DNA of 64,000 nt from Mallotus nudiflorus (GCA_947683625.1 CANTUR010000280.1:682001-746000), one strand, 5' to 3'; positions 11,624 to 24,099 are shown, counted from the stretch's first letter. Notes: generated from the letters alone by a model not told the origin. Program-made: numbers and translations.

Positions 11624-12600
11624 AGATTTATGAATTAGTTATTTGATTTACAGAGGGGAGAGGGTCTCGAGTCCAAGTTGAGATCAACACATATTCTTAT
11701 ATTTAAAATTTTTTAGCCCTTTCAGAAAAAAAATATTTTAGCAAATTTTCTTTATTACTTCAATTCATTCCCAAGGGTGTGAAGTATTAATTTCCAAAAT
11801 TTACAAGATAATCATTGCATCCAGACACAAGAGGATTTATGGGGAAATGTTTATGGATCAGAAATGAGCATATTATTGATTATTGATTTTTTTTTATGAC
11901 ATATATATAGTAAATCAGAAATGAGCATTTTTTGGAGACTGTCTTTAAATATAGAGTGACACTATCTTGTTGGAATTGACCATAGCAGGAAAACGAATAG
12001 AGGATTGAGGGATAGGGAAGGTTCGAGCTGAAGCTTTCAATTTGTGCTTCGCCACCTGTTTCCCTACAGGAGAGGATTGACCAGAACAAGTGTAAACACT
12101 CTCTTCTACTAAATTCTCGGTGGTAATGAATTTCTCCTTTTCCGTCCCTTCTTTTTTTCAATTTGAGGTTTTTTTAAATCTGTATACCAATTTTTGTTTT
12201 ATATTTTTTATTGCCATTTCATTTTGTGACAACAAGTTTAAAAGCACAGTAATCAAACTTTCCGTTTAAATAAGAACAAGCTTAAAAGTATGCGAAAAAA
12301 CTTATTTTTTGCAAAAAAAATAAGTGAAACTTGCTAAAGTAGTCACACCAAGAAGTTGCATAAAGGAATGAGAGAAGTAAATTACAAACCAAGCTTACAT
12401 GTAAAGAAAGATAATGTTCAAGTAATGTCTTTCAATTTTGTGAATCAACTACGAAAGGCCAGAGAGCAATGTCATCTCCACCATTTTAAGGTATTCTCTT
12501 TGATTTAACTACAAACGGTGAGAGAGCAATGTAGCCACTGAGTTTATTCTCAAGGTACCAACTCATAGTCTGACTCTGTTAGACCTGAGAGCTTCAGTGG
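11624..12600. other. No gene recognised
   Basis: AT-rich sequence with no recognisable domain in any frame. Near 12435-12530 two loosely similar stretches (ctacraangg...gagagcaatg) suggest an old short duplication. Confidence 0.5.
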
Positions 12601-14440
12601 AAAAAATTGCGTTTGTATAAAATAAGAATAGCCCTCTGTTTCTTCTTCCAGCGGTGGTTTTTTCTGCTATGCTTGGTTGGATTTGATATGGTGCTTATTT
12701 CTTCTTATTTCTTTCTGATCTCGCAGTGTTTCCTCTTTTTGCCGGTGATTGTTTGGATTTTGTGGTGCGGTGCTTCTTCTTGTTATTTTGCGAGAGGATT
12801 TGCTTTAGAGCTCTTCTCTTTTTTTCCATCTTGTATACCCTTCAGGTGTTTGACGAAATTCCTAGCTCAGTCTTTGGCTTGCTGATTTTCCATGGACATC
12901 GTCAGTCATCATGATATGTTTTCCGTTCCCATTAAAACTTCACTGGCGAAAAACCATGCTTCTGTAACAAAGCAAAAAACCTTTGCTGCTATGGTCTCTA
13001 ACCCACCTCTCATTTCTTCAAAAGATTGTCCCGCCTCTAATATAAGGAGGTTACATCGCCATTCAAAAAGATCAACAATTATATGAGCAGCGTTTGAAGT
13101 TATGCCATAATGCCTTGATTGCTCGTGTAGTCTTGAATAAAGGCGATTCTCCGTGGAAGCTTGTTGATTTAAAAGACAAACTTACTTGGGGCCTCTCTAA
13201 ACCGTGGAAATTGATTTCCCTTGGCCGTGGCTTCTAACATGTTATACTGAATTCAGCAGTAGAAAATAATTCAGTTCGGGGAAGAGGAACTATAGCTTTA
13301 AAACCTGGGCTCTTTCTCAACACTGGCAGCCTAATTTTGATCCAACTGATCAAAAATCAACCAAAGCACAAATTTGGGTTAGATTACATGGTCTGCCTTG
13401 GGAATACTGGTATCCCAACATTTTGGCATCAATTGCAAAAGGAATAGGTACTCCTTTAAAATTTGATCATGCCACTATCAATGGTGAATTTGGGCATTAT
13501 GCTCGAATCCTAGTAGATATTGATTTCAGCTTCCCATTGCCAGAAAATTTATTGGTTGAAAGAGTGGGAAGGAGTTTTTTGTGGATGTGGTGTACGAGAA
13601 TCTTCCATCGTTTCGCAAGATTTGTTCTAACTTAGGTCATGCAGCTATTAATTGTAGACGGAGGCTTTCTTCAACTGATGCAGCTTCCAAATTTGTGGAA
13701 GCGGTAAAGAAAAAACCAATCTCCAAGCAAACCCCGCAAGCTGGTTGTGAAGAGACGATAAATGTAGCTTTGAATGCTGCGGTGCTATCAGATGAAGACA
13801 AAGAAATTATGGATGGTTCACAGGATGAATGTCAGATGGAGAGGTCTGTTGTTCAGTGCCTTCATGGTGCTCCTAATATTACAGTTCAGCAGCAGGTCGT
13901 TGTTGAGGAGGTTTTCGATGATCAGCATAGGGCAATAGATGGTGACACTCTTGAAGCAAATCATGCAGAGAGAATTATTGATCATGCCACCGACAATGGT
14001 GCTCAACAGCACACTAATGAAGACTTTGAGCAGAATGATGCAATTGCTAAAGTCAAAGAAACAAATAATTCAGAGAAAAATGACGCCCAGGTTTCTTGGG
14101 CTAATCAGGTGGATAATGATAAGGGTGCATGGAAGACTGTCTCTAATAAAAAAGGCCTTCAAAAAACCCTCACCCTAAGAGAGCAACCAAGAAGCCTCTC
14201 CGACTTAATTTATGATGTCTTTTTATTGCAGTTTTTTGTACAAATCTTCTTGTTGAAGATTTAATTCCAAATCTCCCTTTGCTTGTATTCTGATCATATT
14301 TTTCTTTTTATTAATAATACCTTGAACCTTTTTACATGATGAAAGTCCTTTTTTTATGCCAACTTTGTTGGTATAATTGGGTACACTTTCTGTTATTAGG
14401 TCTCAAACTTTAATAAAATAAAAAAATTTATGGATCACAT
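12601..14440 (+). mobile_element. L1-type LINE with ORF1 but no ORF2
   Basis: A pyrimidine-rich 5' stretch (12630-12890) precedes ORF1. After ORF1 the sequence passes directly into an L1-like 3' tail (ttattaataataccttgaa near 14310; tttaataaaataaaaaaat ending near 14440). Endonuclease and reverse transcriptase, normally about 4 kb, are wholly absent. The element is therefore internally deleted or belongs to an ORF1-only non-autonomous group. It ends about 170 bp before the start codon of RLP pseudogene 1. Confidence 0.75.
12892..14264 (+). pseudogene. LINE ORF1 (DUF4283 plus zinc knuckle), frameshifted
   Basis: Likely start MDIVSHHDMFSVPIK at 12892. The DUF4283 RNA-binding-like domain is readable in shifting frames: SPWKLVDLKDKLTWGLSKPW near 13150, then IWVRLHGLPWEYW near 13375, and GTPLKFDHATINGEFGHYAR near 13450-13505. 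A zinc-knuckle-like CSNLGHAAINCRR (13630-13665) follows, then an acidic low-complexity tail to 14264. At least three frame changes are needed. In plant LINEs this protein binds the element RNA (family knowledge). No ORF2 follows. Confidence 0.8.
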
Positions 14441-14533
14441 TTCTGTTGTTCACAAAAAGTTTTAAGTGAATTATTTTTATAAGTGGGAACCAACGCATTT
14501 TGTTTTCAATCTGCTTTTATTGGAAGACATTGT

Positions 14534-14541
14534 CTATAAGT
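14534..14541 (+). promoter_or_regulatory. TATA-like box upstream of RLP pseudogene 1
   Basis: A ctataag motif about 70 bp before the ATG at 14607. The spacing is acceptable for a short leader. It lies close downstream of the LINE tail. Confidence 0.35.
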
Positions 14542-14606
14542 ACCGATTCATTCTTATCAATCTTCAAATCACAGCTCAATTATTCAGTCAAAAGAATGAA
14601 GCTAGC

Positions 14607-16933
14607 ATGGGGACTTTTGTGTGGCTCGCTCAAATTCTCATTTGTATAATGTTGTTTTTGTTGAACTTTCAAGCTAATTCTTCTCCACTTGTGTCTTCAA
14701 ATTCCTCTTCTTCAACAACATTTCTGTGCCATCAAGATGAGAGCCTTGCCTTACTCCTTTTCAAAAATTCATTCATTATTGATAAGTCTCTTTCTGGTTA
14801 TCCTAAGACAAAATCATGGAAAGAAGGCACAGACTGCTGCTTCTTGTGGACTGCGGTGACATCCGACAAGCAAACAGGTTATGTAATTGGGCTTAACCTT
14901 TCAGAATCTAACAATGTTGAGAGAATTGAACTTAGACGGTGTAAACATGTCATTAGTTTCACCTAATTCCTTGTTAAATCTCTCTTCTTCTTTGTCATCG
15001 CTTAATCTCCAGGATTGTGGATTGCACGGAGAATTCCCAGGTGCCTTACTTTAATTGGCAATTGCCAAACCTCCAATTTGTGAATTTATTTTCCAATGAA
15101 AATATTACTGGGATTTTACCACCAATGTCCAAGTAGAGTAGTTCTCTCTGCTACTTGTATCTTTCTGGCACCAAAATTACAATTCATTTACAACATGATA
15201 TTATCAGTAATTTCAACACATTGGAAGAACTTCATCTCGGTAGATGCAATTTTGTTGGGTAAAATCTGGCACTGCTTAGTAATTTTACGCAACTCATTGT
15301 GTTGCAAATCTCGGGTAACAATTTTATGGGTGCTGAAATTCTATCCTCATTTGGAAAACTTCTGAAGCTTCATTCATTAGGGCTCTCAACTTGCAATCTC
15401 ACTGGTCAAATTCCCTCCTCCTTAGGAAACCTTAAGCAGCTCTGTTCTTTATATCTTAGCTTCAACAATCTCAGTGGTGTAATTCCCAATTTTTTTGCAA
15501 ACCGCGCGCAGCTAAGTTCTGTCGATTTAAGCAATAACTTGCTAAATGGGGCAATACCATGCTCCTTGGTTGCACTACCAAACTTGAAAATTTTAGATCT
15601 TGAAAACAACCTGTTCACTGGTCAATTAGGTCAAGCTCATCATAATTCATTAATAAGTTATATTGATGCGAGCAATAACAAGTTGCATGGCCCGATTCCA
15701 AGTTCATTTTTTGAACTTGTTGACTTGTCTCTTCTTATTCTCTCAACAAATGAATTCACAGGGCAAGTTCCTTCTTCTGTTTGTAATATGCACTCTCTTA
15801 TAGTACTCGACTTGTCAAATATTAGCTTAAGCGGTTCCATCCCAAAATGTTTGGGAAAGGTCGGCAACAGCCTTAAGGTGCTTCATCTCTGCAGGAATTA
15901 TTTCAATGGAACTATACATTCATCATTTTCAGAAGGGAATTACCTGAGATACATAAATTTCAATGGCAATCAATTGTAAGGAAAAGTCCCAGTATCTATC
16001 CTCAATTGCAAAAGTTTGGAGTTTCTTGATCTTCGCAACAACAAGATACTTGACACATTCCCTTATTTCTTAGGGGCTCTTCAACATCTGCAGGTTCTTA
16101 TATTGAGATCCAATCAATTCCATGGCTTGATTCAAAATTTTAGTCCTAATAATTCATTCCCTATGTTACAAATTTTTGACATCTCCAACAATAGCTTAAG
16201 TGGATCACTGCCAAGGGAGTATTTTGATCATTCTGAAGCTATGATGAGCTTAGATGATGTCAGTAATTACATGAGATCTGCAGACTACTCTTGTGAGTAT
16301 TCTATAAGGCTAACAATTAAAGGATTGGAGATTAGGTTAGAGATAATCCAAAAACTTCTTACAACCATTGATTTTCATGTAATCAGTTCTCAGGACAGAT
16401 TCCAAAAACAATTGGAATGCTTAAATCTCTTGAGTTGCTCAATTTATCTCATTATCAGTTCACAGGGAATATTCCACCTTTACTAGGGAATTTGAGCAAT
16501 TTGGAATCACTAGACCTCTCATCAAATCTTCTTACTAGAATAATTCCAGAGGAATTGACAAATTTAACATTTCTTCAACAGTTTCGCGTCTCCTATACCA
16601 ACTCGTAGGATCCATACCCCTAGCTAGCAATTTGACACATTTGGCAACAATTCTTATGAAGGAAACTCAAAATTATGTGGATTTCTATTACAAAAACAAT
16701 GTGTCAATGGTGAAAGCGAACAACAAATTCCATTAAAGGAAAGTGGATCAGAATCTGATGAAAATGGATTTGGTTGGGAAGTTGTTTTGGTAGGGTATAG
16801 ATGTGGAATAGTATTTGGTCTTGCAATTGGATTCTTTATATTCAGAACAAGGACACATTCATGGTTTGTGAGGATGATTGAAGTTGAGGGGTACTATTTG
16901 CCAAAAAGATTCGACAAGATAAAAAAACACTAG
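14607..16933 (+). pseudogene. RLP pseudogene 1 (Cf-9-like LRR receptor-like protein)
   Basis: Starts MGTFVWLAQILICIMLFLLN (signal peptide), then an LRRNT cap with FLCHQDESLALLLFKNSF. After about residue 100 the frame breaks and a block of early LRRs present in RLP 2 is missing. LRRs of the xxLxxLxLxxNxLxGxIPxx type are readable from about 15000 to 16600, including NNFMGAEILSSFGKLLKLHS and YFNGTIHSSFSEGNYLRYIN. An island region lies near 16225-16350 and two to three further LRRs follow. The C-terminus (16760-16933) has a transmembrane helix (VVLVGYRCGIVFGLAIGFFI) and the short basic tail ending KRFDKIKKH. There are several stops and shifts, e.g. TAA at about 15977. Intact relatives sense pathogen signals at the plasma membrane with partner kinases (family knowledge). 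Confidence 0.92.
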
Positions 16934-17121
16934 CAAATCTTATAGAAGAGGAAACTAGTCAATGCAGTCAGCATTTTGAGGTAATTTCTCATCTATATCT
17001 CTTACCAATACTTGCATTATAAATTTCCCCCCTAAAGTATATATTTACTTCTATAAAAATTTAAATTTTTTCATTTTTTTACACCAAGGAAAATTAGAGA
17101 ATTGATGGAATTGTTGCAAAG
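16934..17121 (+). other. 3' untranslated region of RLP pseudogene 1, first part
   Basis: It matches the sequence after the RLP 2 stop (gaggtaatttntcatcta, then gatggaattgttgca). It is interrupted at 17121 by copia element 1 and resumes at 21840. The last five bases, CAAAG, are the target duplication. Confidence 0.7.
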
Positions 17122-17370
17122 TATCAAGGATAACACTTGTACAAAGGTATGGACTCCTAACAATATGTTAAGGCAAATGGTTATAACACAGACACCAACA
17201 CTTATTCATTTATTATTTTTTTGTTACACTCTGTTATACTCTGTTTTGTTTTGTTATAACAGAGTTTTTGTATTCTATTTGTCTATCTTCTCCTAATTGT
17301 ATTTATACGTGCACTATGTATCTTCAAAACATATCAATGAAATACATATCACAAGCTAAGTTCTTTACAC
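17122..17370 (+). repeat. 5' LTR of copia element 1
   Basis: Begins TATCAAGG (the canonical TG is mutated in both LTRs) and ends TTCTTTACA. It matches 21589-21839 along its full length. Confidence 0.92.
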
Positions 17371-17382
17371 GGTATCAGAGCA
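17371..17382 (+). promoter_or_regulatory. Primer-binding site of copia element 1
   Basis: CGGTATCAGAGC directly after the 5' LTR. This is the copia initiator-Met tRNA site TGGTATCAGAGC with a T-to-C change at the first base. Confidence 0.85.
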
Positions 17383-17411
17383 TTAACGTATATTTTTTCT
17401 GATAACTAATC

Positions 17412-18600
17412 ATGTCAACAGATATCACCACCACCCAAACTCCATCCTCTTCCATCATTCCAATCACCACTCTTGCTTCCATTAACCAAACTCACCATAC
17501 CTTTGCTATTAAACTTGATTTTCGCAACTACTTGGCTTGGAAGGCCCAATTCCTTCCTTTGCTGAATTATCAAAACCTTATGGGGTATGTCGATGGTACT
17601 CAAGCAACCCTACCCAAAACTATCCTAAATCCTACCAATTCAGAAATCACCATTCCTAATCCTGCTTTCACCGAATGGTTCACAAAGGATCAGATGTTGA
17701 TGACCTGGCTCCTCTCTTCATTAATTGAGGAAGTCTTCTCCTATGTTATTGGTTTAACATCATTAGTTGTTGTTTGAAATGCTTTGGCTCAATTTCCCAA
17801 AATTGCCAACTGTAGCTGAATATCGACCTTCAAGAGCTCAAGAGGAACGATATGCATGTTTCCTAATATTTGCAAAAAGCTAAAGCTCTTGCTGATGAGC
17901 TTGGCACTATCAGCCAAATCCTATCAACTGCAGAATTCAATGCGATCATATGTCGTAACATTGAGTCTGATTTTCATCCAATCATCACAGCACTAAATCT
18001 TCGGCCAAAACCAATCCCTTTCCATGAGTTACATGGCTAGCTTGTGGCACATGAGATCTTATTACGTAACATTCAAGAGCCTCTTTTGGCCCATCTTTCT
18101 TCCTACACTCCCTTTTAACCACCTCCATTCGGTCCCCAACCCTCTCGGTTCAACCAAACGCACCCTCATTTTTCACCAGTACCTTTCTCATCTAGACAAC
18201 CTCAAAATTATGCACCACCCCACAACTTTTACAATAACTAGCAGCACCATTCTCATTGTCAAATTTACGGTTACAGAAATCATACTACTAAGGAATGCCA
18301 TAAGCGTTATCAACGCAACACTGAGTTCACTCAAGCCAACAATGTTTCTTACACTCCATCGTAAATTTCGCCTCGGGATTCTACCTCTCAAATAGCATAT
18401 GGCTCGCCAAATCCTTGCTAACACCGGTGCAATGCACTATATGCCCCCGAATATTTCATCTCTTTTCATCAATGATTCTTATAAAGGATAAGACTAAATC
18501 CATGTCATTAATGGTCATGGTTTGTGTATCTCTAACACTAGTTTCTCTACCATTCAATCTCCATCTAAAACCTTTCATTTATCCAATATTTTACATGTTC
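17412..18600 (+). pseudogene. gag of copia element 1
   Basis: Starts MSTDITTTQTPSSSIIPITT at 17412. The conserved copia gag N-terminus follows (KLDFRNYLAWKAQFLPLL and GYVDGT, then WFTKDQMLMTWLLSSL). A stop at 17775-17777 and later shifts break the remainder; a zinc knuckle is not cleanly readable. A protease-like stretch would fall near 18400-18500 but lacks an intact motif. Confidence 0.8.
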
Positions 18601-18789
18601 CCTCTTTAACAAAATCTTTACTTTTAGTCTAAAAGTTTGCTACTGAAAATTCACGTTTCATTGAATTTCACCCCACTCATTTTTTTTTTAAAGGATCAGG
18701 AAACTCAGTAAATCTTACTCCAATGTCCCAATAGAGATGGTCTATATACAATTGCTTCCTTCGCACAAGCTCACAATGTTGTTAAGGTT

Positions 18790-19680
18790 TCCATCAATGA
18801 TTGGCATGCCTGTCTCAGACACCTAAAAATCCAAATAGTTACCAAGATTATCAAAGAATTTCAATTACCTTGTCTTTCTTCCAATAATGTTTCAAATTTT
18901 AATTGTTCATCATGCCAATTAGGCAAACTTTCTAAATTTTCATTAGATAAAGTTGTTCATCATTCAAATGCACCTTCTTAAATTTTATATTCCAATATTT
19001 TGGGTCTTGGGCCTGTTACTTTTGTCAATGGTTATTGATACTTTGTCATTTTTATTGATAATTTCATGCATTACTGCTTGCTATATTGCATGAAACAACA
19101 CAGTGATCTTTATCAAATATTTTTACAATCTAACTCTTATGTTGAAAGACAATTTAATGCAAAAATAAAAGCATTTCATAGTGATTGGGGAGATCAATAT
19201 CGAAAATTAAACAAATTTTTTAATTCAAATGGTATTGCTCATTGCATTGCCTACCCCGCCTACCCCTATACACATGAGCAAAATGAAGTATCTAAAAGAA
19301 AAATAAGACACATCATCGATACTACTCTTTCCCTTCTTGCCTACTCACATGTTCCTTTAAAATATCGGTCTTTTGCTACTGAGTATGTTATTTCTCTCAT
19401 AAATTCCATGCCTACGGATGTGTTAAAAGGTTATAACCCATTTCAAAAAAATTTTGGTCATGCACCATCATACAAAGAATTTAGAATTTTCAATTGTGCA
19501 ATTTTTCCTCTACTTTGTCCATACAATAAACATAAATTTGCTTTCTGATTTAAAGAATGTATTTTTCTTGGCATTGTAAAAATCATTTGGGTTTCAATTG
19601 TTTGGATTTAACATCTGATAGAATTTATCATGCTCATTTTATTCGATTTAATGAGTCCATTTTCCCATTTTCTAACACTT
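18790..19680 (+). pseudogene. Integrase of copia element 1
   Basis: A GAG-pre-integrase HHCC-type region is seen at 18805-18945 (WHACLRHLKI ... CSSCQLGK). The integrase core continues through 19066-19548, with KAFHSDWGDQYRKL containing the second catalytic aspartate and HEQNEVSKRKIRHI where the catalytic glutamate lies. Early parts are frameshifted. The family product inserts cDNA in the nucleus (family knowledge). Confidence 0.8.
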
Positions 19681-20179
19681 ATATCGCTGCCAAAACCATT
19701 ACGTCTTAAAACCATTCCCCTTGGTTGATAATTGTACATCAGACTCCTATCTCTACTAGATGTATGGTTCCCACTTCAATTCTACTTCTCCATCCTCATC
19801 TCCTTATCCTTTTACTACCTCATCTGACACACCTACCACCAACCCTTCTTCATCATCACCAAACTGAATCATTAAACATCCTTCACCTATACAGCCACCT
19901 TCCAAATTAAACTTAGTGGTTAATCTCACCTCTTATCAACACCCGAACCAACAAGAACCTCCAACTTATACCCACTCCATGCAACTTTGCTCATCCACCT
20001 TACAACGATGAGCAGCTCATCTCACCACTAAGCACCCTTTACGCACTATCACAACAAATTTTCTTCTAACTAAACCTACCACCTATTCACAAGCCTAAAA
20101 ACATCATGAATGGAGAGAAGCCATGTATGCAGAAATTAAACCTTAATGACCAATAACACATGGTCCCTTATTCCTTATC

Positions 20180-20720
20180 CACCAAATAAGAACATTATGG
20201 GTTATAAATGGGTATTCTAAATAAAAAGTAAACCAGATGGGCAAATAGAACATTATAAAGTGCGATTGGTTGCAAAAGGTTATAATCAACAACATGGCTT
20301 GGATTATTCAGAGACATACAGCCCTATCATTCGTGCTACAACCATTCACATAATTCTTAGTATTGCCATTACTAACAATTGGTGTCTTAGGCAAATTGAT
20401 ATATTAAATGCATTCCTTTATGATACATTGCAAGAAGAGGTTTACATGTCTCAACCACCAGGTTTTGTTAATTCAACTCACCCAAACTTTGTTTGTTATC
20501 TACATAGATCCATTTATAACCTCAAGCAAGCTCCTAGAGCATGGTTCACAAGGCTTAAAAATATCTTGGTTCATCAAGGATTTGTTTCCTCCAAAGCTGA
20601 GAGCTTCTTATTCATTCACATTAATGGAACTAATTCTATTTTTATTCTCATATATGTTGATGACATCATTGTTATAGGTTTATGCGCTGACACTATCAAT
20701 TCGATCATCTAATCTACGTA
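20180..20720 (+). pseudogene. Reverse transcriptase of copia element 1
   Basis: The best preserved part: KARLVAKGYNQ-type motif near 20260, ETYSPIIRATTIHIILSIA, QIDILNAFL near 20395, VYMSQPPGF, NLKQAPRAWF, and the catalytic YVDD at 20653-20664. About 150 codons are open (20260-20712), with stops before and after. Confidence 0.88.
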
Positions 20721-20724
20721 ACAT

Positions 20725-21520
20725 GAGTTCCCATTGCTTGATTTTGGCCCCTTAAGCTATTTGTTGGAAGTCGAGGCTATTCAAACTTCACAAGGGCTGA
20801 TGCTCTCCCAACAAAAATATATGGTTAATTTACTCACTCCGGCAAACATGATCGAATGCAAGCCATGTACTTCACCAATGGTAGTTAGTCCACCTCTCAC
20901 CAAGACATCCAATACCCTCTTACCAAATGGCAAAGCCTACAAATAAGTCATTGGCGTAATACAATATATCACATTGACCCATCTGAATATCACCTTTGCT
21001 ATCAACCGACTCTGCCAATTCATGCATTGCCCAACCGACATGCATTAGCAAGCTATCAAAAGAGTTCTCCGATATTTAAAACATATAGTAAGTCACTCTC
21101 TCACTTTCGTTCGTTCTTTACTAACCATTTGAGGTTGCCTTCATGACCAAAGATCCACAAATGGGTTTGCTATCTTTCTTGGTAAAAACCGCATCTTATG
21201 GATGGCCAAGAAGTAGCCCACCATTGCATGGTCACCAACTGAGAGTGAATATAAGGCTATTGTAAACGTCTATGCTAAAATTTTATGGATCTGCTCCCTT
21301 CTCCATGAATTTGGTGTTTCCTTATCATTGGCTCCTATACTTTGGTGCGACAATATGAGTGCCATCTATCTTTTTGCCAATTCGATGCTTCATATAAGAA
21401 AAAAGCATATCAAACTAGACTATTACTTTGTTTGAGAGCAAGTTCATTCCAAATGTCTTCAAGTGAGCTTCATCTCTTCCACTGATCAAATTGTAGACAT
21501 CATGACCAAGCCCTTATCCA
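20725..21520 (+). pseudogene. RT end and RNase H of copia element 1
   Basis: LSYLLEVEAIQTSQGLMLSQ near 20750, then the RQLCQFMHCPT-like region near 21010, and RNase H motifs in mixed frames up to about 21430 (KHIKLDYYF near 21410). Several stops; not functional. Confidence 0.7.
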
Positions 21521-21588
21521 CCGCCTAATTTCAGTTCTTATGTGACAAGCTTCGATTATCCATTCAGCCACCATCAACTTGATGGGGG

Positions 21589-21839
21589 TATCAAGGATAA
21601 CACTTGTAAAAGGATATGGACTCCTAACAATAAGTAAAGGCAAATGGTTATATCACAGACACCAAAATTTATTCATTTGTTATTTATTTGTTACACTTTG
21701 TTATACTCCTTTTTTTTTTTTTTTTATAATAGAGTCTTTGTATTCTATTTTTCTATCTTCTCCTTATTGTATTTATACTTGCACTATATATCTTTGAAAC
21801 ATATCAATGAAATATATATCACAAGCTCAGTTCTATACA
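21589..21839 (+). repeat. 3' LTR of copia element 1
   Basis: It follows a polypurine-like GATGGGGG at 21581-21588, ends TTCTATACA, and is flanked by the CAAAG target duplication. Confidence 0.92.
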
Positions 21840-23225
21840 CAAAGTATATGCATTGTCCAAGATGCTAGTTTCATAAGGCATGGGAAGATCTACAATACTT
21901 CGATCCTATTGCATTTTTATCTTCTGTGTCTTTTAATTTTATATGATAAGGTACGTTCCCAAAGTTATTTTGTTGAATAAATTTGTAAGTCAACATCCAA
22001 TTCATATTTTGTATTGTAATGTGTGATTTGTTATTTTAGATTTTATAAACAATTGTTATTTTATACTCACTTTATCGAGCTAATAGAATTGAGTAAATAT
22101 TTGGGAAGTCGTTTTGTGGACTATTTGTATGAGTTAAATAGAAATGAAAAGTACAAATTTAAGAGTGAAAAAGTTCGATTAAAATAAAGTTTAAAGGTTG
22201 AAGAGAAAATAATAAAAATTCAGGGGTTAATCCTGTAAATTCAGGGCTAAAATTAATTATTCAGCCTTTTTTTATTTGATAATATCATCATTATGAACAA
22301 TTTTCAGAGGAGAACAACATAAAGAAGGATGAAGACACTTGAATCAAGATACTGATCTATGAATATGGTAGCACAAAATTCAGCAACGGCAAAATTTTAA
22401 TTGTTGAAGACCATATCATTCCTGGAGTCTATACCATGAGAGAATAAGAAACTTTGGAGTCTCTATACAATGGCCAAAGATCATGTCAAAACCATTTAGC
22501 AAAGTTTAAAATGTAATTTTCATGTGTGAAATATATCGAGATTAATGCGCATATTGCCTGGCTATGCTAATTGAATACAAGTAACTGAGAAACCTAGCAA
22601 ATTAATATACAATCAATCATAAATGTGATGAATGTGATGAATATATGAACATTGTGGAACTATATATTATTAATCTTAATAAAGATAAATGCACAATAAT
22701 TACCTGTTTCTATCAATTTATAGCCATGAATTGAAGACTAAGCCATGCATGGGTTTTAATAAGTATTTCATAACTTCCACAGATAGAACATAGCGGCTTG
22801 CCTTATCCTTTTCTGTTCATTACCTTTCCAACACCTTCATCTCGCAAAGGATCAGAAATGTCTATTCATTCCACCTTTCTCCAAACCTTCAGAAACATAA
22901 TCAATAAAAAATTTTTTCTAGCAGTGTGATTCTTTAATTGCTGCAAAATTAAAGGAACGATCTCTCGTAGTTTTTAGTTATTAATGGCTTAAATCCTGAC
23001 GTTTTCTTTTAAATAATTTAAAATGATAATACATATGTTTAGTAGTTTGCATATAATGGCTTATTAGTAAATTGAGCTTGGAATAGACAGAAGTCGAGCC
23101 TTGTTTATGACAGCCATCAAGCAGAATTTAGTTATCAACATGCATGTAGGGAATTTAGGATTTTGAGTATGAATTACTTAAGAGTTTGATAATCTATGTA
23201 TCGGAGTTGCTAAAGGCACAATGAA
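21840..23225 (+). other. RLP 1 downstream flank
   Basis: It resumes the RLP 3' untranslated region (gtccaagatg, compare gtccaagaatgg near 58290). About 22510-22800 matches 40810-41010 and 42720-42950, as shown by catgtgtgaaatatat and tatcaatttatagcc. No coding signal. It shows that the whole RLP unit, not only the coding part, was duplicated. Confidence 0.65.
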
Positions 23226-23580
23226 GGCTGGGCAATTTGCCATTTTACGGCAAAAATTAAAAAAATTTACTAAAATGTGATAATTTTTAAAAATTTTCAT
23301 TTTTTTGGCAAATGTAAATATAATTACCAATTTATGATAATTTTAAGTGATGTGTTATTTTAAAAGGACTTCTGCTAATTGAACTGGTCCAACTCGCAGT
23401 TTTTTTTTTTCTTATATTTCCATCACTAGTAAGTAATGACGGACTTGATGAGAGACATGTGATTGTGTAATAATGAGGAGTAGGCCTCATTTCAGGAAAT
23501 ATTTTTAATACCACCAGAAATTGGTAATTTAAAAAAAAAAAAAAAATTTTGCCATAAAATGGCAAATAGCACAGGAAGGC
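23226..23580. mobile_element. MITE-like element with ~30-bp terminal inverted repeats
   Basis: The left end reads ggcaatttgccattttacgg and caaaaatt. The right end, reversed, reads gctatttgccattttatgg and caaaattt. These give imperfect inverted repeats of about 30 bp around a 300-bp AT-rich non-coding core. I could not define a target duplication, so the superfamily and exact ends are open. Confidence 0.6.
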
Positions 23581-24056
23581 TCCGTTACAGCTGCTAGAGG
23601 CAAGGGAATTTCAGGAAACTAACTGTGAGTGAACTCCCTTTGTTCTTCTTTATTCTGCCCTAGATCCTGTTTTGAAAAGCTTCTTATGTTTATTTGGTTA
23701 ATTCTGAATTCTTTTAAACCTGAAGACCAGTTGTTGAGTGCTATTGATTTGACCAACTATCAAGACTTTGCTCTTGTTAATATGCTTGCGAACTATTCGT
23801 TCAACTGTAGAAATCCGTTAAATGAATATTTGAAAATCATTCTTACCCAAGATACACAAACGAACGGCTCTATGTCGTTCGAACACCTCTTCATTAGAAC
23901 GTTGTCAAAAAGGAGACCTGATTAAGGGAGCTCAAACTGAGCTTGCGAAGTTAAAATAATTCTGAACATTGTTTACATCAAATTCATAAACAACACCTGG
24001 AAACGTTCTTCACTTAATGTAATGAAAGTTTTGGTTTTTTGACAAACCACATACAA

Positions 24057-24062
<6 letters not shown>
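23581..24062. other. Short unassigned open frame, no recognised gene
   Basis: A 98-codon plus-strand frame (23629-23925) starts MNSLCSSLFCPRSCFEKLLM and has mixed, protein-like composition, but I recognise no domain. There is no flanking splice signal or neighbouring exon that I can support. It could be chance or a decayed exon. Confidence 0.3.

Positions 24063-24096
<34 letters not shown>
24063..24096. repeat. (AG)17 microsatellite
   Basis: Uninterrupted AG dinucleotide run. Confidence 0.98.

Positions 24097-24099
<3 letters not shown>

Larger units (their letters stand above)
17122..21839 (+). mobile_element. Ty1/copia element 1, both LTRs present, degenerate
   Basis: A 4.7-kb element with 249- and 251-bp LTRs, 5-bp target duplication CAAAG (17117-17121, 21840-21844), and an initiator-methionine-tRNA type primer site. 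Internal order is gag, integrase, reverse transcriptase, RNase H, which is the copia order. Coding is broken by many stops and shifts. The two LTRs differ at roughly one base in ten by eye, so the insertion is old. It sits in the RLP 1 3' untranslated region. Confidence 0.93.
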
